26,879 nucleotides of DNA, taken from the NCBI GenBank assembly GCA_022592435.1, contig JABYQS010000370.1:1-26879 (forward strand), read 5' to 3'. The DNA comes from Cerioporus squamosus (taxonomy: Eukaryota; Basidiomycota; Agaricomycetes; Polyporales; Polyporaceae). Shown here one piece after another: positions 21,015 through 26,879 of this stretch. Position numbers and translations under genes: made by a program. Position 1 is the stretch's first letter. Every line of letters begins with the position of its first letter. The notes under the pieces are model-generated. The model was not told the DNA's origin. It saw nothing but the letters and a program-made list of their open reading frames with translations, and searched no databases.

Positions 21015-22683
21015 ATGAAATCAGCAACCGACCGTAACACATCGACGCTGTGTCCTCCTACAGGTACCACTCCCCGCCGTATGTCCGAGTCGCCGTCCGC
21101 GCTGGGGTCCGCACGCTTCATCGTGCATATCGGTAGCATTCAGTATCCCGAGGGCTTCAAGAGGCCCAATTCGGAGCTCAATATGGACGCAAGGCCGGGA
21201 CGGTATCGGCATGCGCCTGATTTCCACCCTTGACATTATGAAGGACTGATCATTGTGTCTCAGCTACGACCGGGACTTTCTCCTCCAGTTCATGTCCATC
21301 TGCACCACGAAGCCAGACTCCCTTCCTGCGCTGGAGACTCTCGGTCTTACTGAGCGGGTAGACCCACATCGTGCCTGGCGCGGCCGTCGCTCATCTTCCG
21401 CTGTCATGCCTCCCTTCCCCGCGGCAGCCAGTACCCCCCGTGCCTCTAGTGTCGATGAGCCTATCGTCAAACCCTTCACCATGGGCCAGTCGTCCATCAC
21501 GAAGTCAAGCGAGGAACGGTTGGCTGAGTCGTCCTCACCCGTATCCATCTCCGGCGAGCCAGCCTGCACGCCTGTCGGCCGGCCCTCTGCCAATATGGTC
21601 GCATTGGCAGAGCGCATGTCCAACTACTCCAGGGGCGGCCGAACACAGGCTCAGTGGAGCAGTTGGATAAGAAAGGAGGATAGTAGCACCGACGCCGGCC
21701 TGTTGAGCCCATGCAGCTCTCCGGGTCAAAGCGTCCAGAGTCCTCTAGCCATCCTCGAAGCCGTCCCATCACGCTCGCTCCCCGCCGACCTTCTTCTCCT
21801 CACGGCTAGTGCTGACAAGAATAACGGGCCTCTCCACCACAAGAATCCACGCGACTCGACGGTCCGCGCGCTCCTTGACGAGCTTGTGACGGGGCAGTTT
21901 GACTCGGCTTCAGACCAGATCATCGCATATGTGAACCGGTCAGAGCACGAGACGGACGGTGGGACGCTATCGGCCGTGACAGAGCTGGTGTACGAGCTGG
22001 CGACGGAAACACAGACGTCGTGCGCAACGTATGCACGTCTCTGCAAGAAATTGATGGAACGGATCCACCCGAGCGTCCACGATGAGAGCATGAGGGATGC
22101 ACAGGGCAAGTCGATCGCGGGCGGCCAGCTCTTCCGCAAGTGCCTCCTTCGCCGCTGTCGAGAGGACTTCGTGGGAGCTTGGGACCCAAACACTCGTAAC
22201 CCCGACGTGGTTGCAGAGGGTGGGATCAGGGAAACACGTGAGGACGGAGACCGATGCCACGAAAGCCCGGGCCACACCACGCAGCAGGCAGGACGGCACA
22301 ACGTCAACGTTGTCGCTTTCATGTGCGAGCTGTTCAAGCTGTCAATGCTAACAGACCGTATCATGCACAACAGTATAGACATTACTCATCAAGGCGGAGA
22401 ACCCGGGGGCCATTGAGTGCGTGTTCACGCTCTTGACCTGTGTTGGTCGGAACCTCGATACCCCGAAGGCTCGCGCACATATGCACGTCTATTTCGCGCG
22501 TTTGCAAAAATTGATCAGAGCCCTACGGTTGATAGCCACACGCGGGCCATGGTGCAGGTACGTCGTCGCAACCGCGCCCATTTGACTTTCTCACCGACTT
22601 CCTTGCAGGACGTGATCGCACTGCGAAAGCGCAGATGGGTGGCTCTTGCAGCCAGTATGGCTACGCGTAAGGTGCTTGACTGA
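21015..22683 (+). CDS. reduced eIF4G paralogue (eIF4E-binding motif + MIF4G), frame-offset
   Basis: Derived from the translation initiation scaffold eIF4G. Exons: 21015-21202, 21264-22557 and 22609-22683. Exon 1 ends with the conserved lead-in IGSIQYPEGFKRPNSELN, and exon 2 opens with YDRDFLLQFMSI at residue 64, a canonical YxxxxL-phi eIF4E-binding motif. A Ser/Pro-rich linker follows, then a MIF4G HEAT domain from about residue 262: LVTGQFDSASDQIIAY, CATYARLCKKLMERI, GGQLFRKCLLRRCREDF, CELFKLSMLTDRIMH, LDTPKARAHMHVYF, QSPTVDSHTRAMVQ and DVIALRKRRWV. The gene stops 15 residues after that, so the long N-terminal part (PABP and RNA binding) of a normal eIF4G is missing. The frame is offset at about 22377-22382 (net +1) and at the A5 run 22506-22510 (one A too few). 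As written, translation from exon 2 ends at 22416 inside the MIF4G domain. Confidence 0.85.
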
Positions 22684-24068
22684 ATATGAGAATGATTCAT
22701 ACCAACAATCGTACGACCTCGATGATGCATAGGGGCGGTCAACGTCGTGGATCGTGTACAGTATACGCGGTGATAGCTGCATCTGGACGGAGTGGTAATG
22801 ACCATTGAAACCTTGCCCACGTTTTCTCTGGGAGCGTAGGCATTGCATTGCCAACGGACTCAACAATGATACTGCGAGTTCCTGCGCCCTTTGAGTGACT
22901 GTGATGAAGGACGCACCTGTGCGATATGGAGCACAACGCACGGCGTGCGAGCAATAGTACAGCAGAGAGTCACCGATGAGCCACTGCCTGCCGTACGTCT
23001 TGGCTTCCACGGTATTTGAAATGCGTCAGGACGTGACATCCATATCGATTGGGAGCGAGCTGGAGCAAGCAGCCTGTGTCAGTACTGTCGCAGACCACAA
23101 AATAACTCAGGAAAAAACGAAGTCAGAGAGAAGATAACGCTCCATAAAAGCGTGGTCACCCGAGAGCGTCGGGACTCACAGGAGTCCCGACCTCTCGTCA
23201 GAAAGAACGCAGCGATACGAAAGGTCTCATCAAGAGCAGGTGTGACGCATCGGGACGCGACAACACGGTGATATATGGAGGACCACTCACCCGACAAGCC
23301 TTGCACATCATAAGACCAGCTTGTACGAGTACACCAGAACGTATACCTGCTACATAAGCCGCGAAGGACCGTCAGCATGCGATGTCAACATAGCAGTGTA
23401 GCGGGGAAAAAAACGAGAGGAACTCAGAGTTACTATACGTGTCGATCAGTGGCGCAGCGTCGTTATACGATCAACGGGCCGATCAGGTAATAGGGAACAA
23501 GTTGACATCGTGGTTCCAATGGAGGTGTGGTTTCATGGCTTTACGAGAGACAAGAGCGTACCTGTATGCAGCCTGCATGATATACCAACCACTGTGATCT
23601 GCTGCCATGCGTTAACGACGGCGAATACCCGTTACTTCGCGTTCACCCTTGAAAGTACAGCCTAGTCCCGACTGAGACAAATCACAACAAACAAAATAGG
23701 CCTAGAAGATGAGAAGAGGGTTGACTCGACCACGAGCTGGCACTGAGTTGGCAGCTCATGCATCATGGGGAAGCCAGGGAGTGGAAGCCGCGGGTAAGCG
23801 CCGGAGTCCCACAAGTAGATTAGTAGTCGTACTTACAACGCATAGACAACGAATACTTATGTGAAACAATCCGCTTACTTACCCGTTACTTACTCGCCTA
23901 CTGACCTTTCAAACGCTCTGCAGTACCGGTCCACCTCGTCCTAGGCATTGTACTCGAATAGTACAGTATGGCTACTAGCTATGGTACATACACATGATGG
24001 CAAGTTCGCCTCTCGCACACAAACGAACTACAGAGGACGCTAGCAATTCTGAGCTTCTACCACCCCGG
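22684..24068. other. convergent intergenic region between the two eIF4G-derived genes
   Basis: About 1.4 kb between the 3' ends of two converging genes, long for convergent fungal neighbours. It contains a strong inverted repeat (23161-23197) and several A-rich runs. No eIF4G-like sequence, such as remains of a middle part, was recognised on either strand, and no other gene. Confidence 0.5.
23161..23197. repeat. strong hairpin between the eIF4G-derived genes
   Basis: CGAGAGCGTCGGGACTC (23161-23177) pairs with GAGTCCCGACCTCTCG (23182-23197) over 16 bases with one bulged base and an ACAG loop. Such a stem would fold stably in either transcript's 3' extension; it could equally be the core of a small mobile repeat. 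Confidence 0.85.
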
Positions 24069-25465
24069 CTAATTCGCCTTCAGTTGTACAACCTCACGAC
24101 GCAAAGATTCCACCTCCCGGACTAAGGAAGCAATTTGTCTCTCGAGCTCATCGAAGCGTGCCTCCCGCCGCTTCTCGTCCGTGCCGTTTCCCGCTTGCGG
24201 ATTGTCCACGGAATCGTACACGGTCAGAGCCGACTCGCTCCCTTCGGAATTCGTGCCCGCACTGACTGTCGGCGAGTCGCAGGTACGTCCGCCTTGGGGA
24301 GAAAGTACCGTCCGTCTTGGATGATGCCCCATAGCGTTGTGTCCGGCGAGCTGAAGAGCTGTTGGAGCGATCCGGACGTTGTCGCTGCCCCTGATTGCTT
24401 GGGTCGTCCCGAACGCGAGTCCGACAGTACAAGCCGCAGGCGACGACCCAGGCCACTGCTTTCGGCGGGACCATGGCCGGGGGGCATTATGGGAGGGTGA
24501 TCGCTCACCGCCTGACATAATAATGTCAAGAAGTGCTGCATCGGCGTGCGGGGACGGTGTGGGCCTCTCGTTGCACACGTCCTTGAACTGGAGTAGGAAA
24601 TCCCGGTTATACCTAGCACGGAGCATAAGTCATCACCGAAGGTCAAGCTTTTGCTGACTTACCAGAACCTGCCCTTCGTCCCGCCGCGATTGAGACTAGA
24701 GTCAGCGCGTCTGATGCCTTGGGGGTATGGCACTGCGCCCAGATCCCGGACCATACTCGCGCGACTCAATGCCGACGCGACGAAGGAGAGAGCCGATACT
24801 ACCTGGACGCGCGGAACCACGGGAGGCGAATCCTTCAACCCCGGCCGTTGCTGAATCATGGGAAAGTCACGTCGTACTTCCTCACTGGCGGTCTCCACCT
24901 CATGCTTGAGCTCAGATGGTCCGCGCCCACTCGCGCCATGTACTGAGTGCACGGCAGCCGACCCGACCACCTCCATCTGCCGTCTTATCTGCTCCCGCCA
25001 CTGCTTCTCCGCATCCTCCTCGTCAGACGGTGTCCAGTTCTCCACCGGCGGAAGCGTGCCCGAGGACTGCACCTGAGGAGACGAGCGGACGGGCACGCTC
25101 TGCTTGATGTACTCGTTGAGGTCGACTTCTGCCATGGGAGCGACAACAGTCCCGGGCACGAACGCGTGAGCCTTCACATTGAGCTGGCGGGGGCTCCCGT
25201 TGCCCGCCGGCAGAGTCGCACTGCGGGGCCCCGCCTGCGAATGGGCGAAGGAGCAGTCTGATGTCGGCGTCGCGGGGAAAGCGACCCCGCGCGCGTGCGG
25301 TGATGTCCTGGGGCTCTCTTCCGGGGGCGATCCCGGGTCAGCGAGGGACTGGTGAACGGCTCGCGCGCGCAACGCAGCGCCTGCCGAGGAGAACACCGGG
25401 TTGTCGCTCGTATCCTGAGGAGGCTGCGTGCCCGGTCGCGGCTCTGCGAGGTAATGTGGATGCAT
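24069..25465 (-). CDS. eIF4G-derived eIF4E-binding protein with C-terminal coiled coil
   Basis: Two exons (25465-24663, 24612-24069; intron 50 nt) give an uninterrupted 448-residue protein. The first 267 residues look like the N-terminal half of fungal eIF4G: FVPGTVVAPMAEVDLNEYI (about 102-120), an acidic-charged stretch DEEDAEKQWREQIRRQ, SALSRASMVRDLGAVPYPQG, then the lead-in to YNRDFLLQFKDVCNERP at residue 269, a canonical YxxxxL-phi eIF4E-binding motif. After that the MIF4G domain is absent. Instead there are about 140 low-complexity residues and a terminal coiled coil, ARFDELERQIASLVREVESL and on, with hydrophobic heptads. It should bind eIF4E and self-associate without recruiting eIF4A or eIF3; this role is inference. 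Upstream exons beyond 25465 are possible because CGGCAG just before the start resembles a splice acceptor. Confidence 0.8.
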
Positions 25466-26251
25466 GAGTACCTGCCGTGTAACTATGCGCAGATGGCAAC
25501 ATACCCCACCAAGGTGGCGGCTCTGAACGGTGGTCGGTCACCAAGGAACATCTCACTCCTCCGGATACTCCTCCGAGCATAGACGAGCCAGTAGACCTCC
25601 AGTGATTGTGTCCGGCTGGTGACCTCAGAGCATCAGCGAAAGTTGCCATCAAGATGCGTGAGCAGGGCAGAGGACAACGAGAGGAGACGATGCTGGATGA
25701 AGGCTTTCCTTGTACTGAGGGATAGATACGAGACGACGGATTCTATATGAGCTTCGAGCGCATGCCAGATACGCAGGCAGCAGGGCTCATATCCGCAGAA
25801 CAGTGGCAGGTCAGCGCCTTTCCGAAGCTTCGAGGTCTGGTGCTGCGGTAGTTTGCGTACTCACGAGACAAGGGCTATGCGGCCCTGGGACTGGTCATTG
25901 TCGATCTGGGCAAAGAAGTATCGGAATGAAGACCGCTCGGCCAATGAACGTGCCACTGCCAGTGTCCTGTTGATGTGGTTCGAACCTTGTATCGGCCTGC
26001 GGCAGTATGCGGGTTTCCTGGCGACTTCAGCTGCAGCGTGGCTGCGGGATCCTGCGCTGCCCGAGACTCAGAGAGGGCCGATCAGCCTCATGTGTAACCG
26101 GAAGACGATACTCACTGATTCGACCGAATATGAGCACAACTCGGGCTGCGTGTGTTCGTATAGTCATTGCTTCATCTCGAGTATACTTCCGATTGTATAC
26201 AAGGTTCGTGCAAGATGTCGTCTGAATATCATGAATGTCATCAACACGAGG
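25466..26251. other. intergenic region upstream of the minus-strand eIF4G-derived gene
   Basis: About 790 nt between two minus-strand genes. It should carry the promoter of the eIF4G-derived gene and the 3' untranslated region of the next. Short N-terminal exons of the eIF4G-derived gene could be hidden here, but I could not identify them. Confidence 0.4.
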
Positions 26252-26829
26252 TCACCAAAGCGCAACAACCGCCGCAATCCCGCATGCGCCCATGCACGCA
26301 CTCGCGAAGATCCCCAGTGCGGTGGGCACCGCCGTCCACGAGTACGTCAAGATGCCCAGCAACGCCAGCACGAATCCGAGGCTCGACATGCTCGTACAGA
26401 CGGTATGCGCACGCGAGAGCACGCCGACCATGCCCTTGAGCATCGCAATGGCATCGTCCACCACGGACGCCTCGGGATCCATATCGCGCGATCGTTGTGG
26501 CTTGCGACGGGTGCCGCAGCGGAGGAACCATAGCGGGTGCGTGCGGTACACGCTGACGAGCCCGCGCAGGTCTGTGAAAACCTCCGTCGGGAAGTCGGTG
26601 AGGGCCTCGATGGGTGAGGATGGGCCTAGCGTTGAGCCCATGGAGGCGGAGGGCCGGTGACTGTGCTGATGGGAATGCTGGCGAGCGCGGCGTTTCTCGG
26701 TCGTGTTGCGGGACGTGGAGGGAGCGCGACTTCGTGAGCGTGGCTCCTTGATGACGCCTTCTTCCTTCTTCTCAGCATCGTTGAGTCGGTAGCGGATCAG
26801 AACGAAGGAGGCTATGTATGCCACGATAG
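26252..26829 (-). CDS. membrane protein, 3' exon only (partial)
   Basis: Last exon of a gene that begins beyond the right edge of the window. The splice acceptor ttggcag precedes the exon start at 26829, and the frame then runs 191 residues to the stop at 26252. It opens with the end of a membrane helix (AIVAYIASFVLIRYRL), followed by a long basic, Ser/His-rich cytosolic loop, then DDAIAMLKGMVGVLSRA and two hydrophobic segments near the end (SLGFVLALLGILTYSWTAV and GIFASACMGACGIAAVVAL). I do not recognise the family; helices and a basic loop suggest an uncharacterised integral membrane protein. Confidence 0.6.
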
Positions 26830-26879
26830 CTGCCAATGAGCATGAGTCAGTCCTTAGCAAACATCAATTGTCGGAGACA
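26830..26879 (-). other. end of an intron at the window edge
   Basis: On the minus strand these bases contain ggactgac (branch-like) and end in ttggcag, the acceptor for the partial membrane-protein exon. The donor lies near or beyond the window end. Confidence 0.5.

Noticed and set aside
22591..23010. A 139-codon minus-strand open frame downstream of the reduced eIF4G
   Set aside because: It overlaps the last MIF4G exon antisense and shows no known motif.
25977..25986. GGTTCGAACC resembling a tRNA B box
   Set aside because: No matching T-stem, no A box at the right distance and no cloverleaf could be formed on either strand.

Overview
This window is nuclear DNA of a filamentous fungus, almost certainly a basidiomycete of the Agaricomycetes (wood-decay type). 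The evidence is short GT-AG introns (mostly 50-62 nt) every few hundred bases, GC-rich codons, and protein families whose closest remembered relatives are mushroom-forming fungi. No bacterial operon structure, tRNA, rRNA or CRISPR was seen. Genes are individual transcription units on both strands; I built exon models by hand from reading phase and splice sites.

Layout: (1) 274-3989 (+), an oligopeptide transporter (OPT family) whose conserved reading frame is offset by single or double bases at several places. (2) 6053-8232 (+), a membrane-anchored family 8 glycosyltransferase with a 1.09-kb first intron and one frame offset. (3) 8771-14033 (-), a 12-exon CSC1/OSCA-like (DUF221) membrane channel, with a 1.64-kb second intron that carries three related hairpin repeats. 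(4) 15231-16058 (-), an IMPACT/UPF0029-domain protein with no RWD domain. (5) 16184-17275 (+), an unrecognised protein. (6) 17738-18460 (+), a two-module dimeric alpha/beta-barrel (EthD-like) protein. (7) 18894-20274 (-), a multi-pass fungal membrane protein (probably DUF7702). (8) 21015-22683 (+) and (9) 24069-25465 (-), two converging genes derived from translation initiation factor eIF4G. (10) 26252-26829 (-), the 3' part of a membrane protein that runs off the window.

The most unusual content is the eIF4G-derived pair. The plus-strand copy is a reduced eIF4G: the eIF4E-binding motif followed by a MIF4G domain and then a stop, with two frame offsets. The minus-strand copy is intact. It keeps an eIF4G-like N-terminal region and an eIF4E-binding motif but has a short coiled coil in place of the MIF4G domain. 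Both carry an intron at the same codon phase directly before the eIF4E-binding tyrosine, so they share an ancestor and are not retrocopies. The intact copy has the architecture expected of an eIF4E-binding competitor of eIF4G; that role is inference.

Two themes cut across genes. First, otherwise short introns are expanded to 0.3-1.6 kb in three or four genes, and three of these expansions contain strong inverted repeats. Second, net one-base frame offsets occur in five genes (transporter, glycosyltransferase, channel tail, unknown protein, reduced eIF4G), while the other five models keep perfect phase. Assembly indels and real decay cannot be told apart from this sequence alone.
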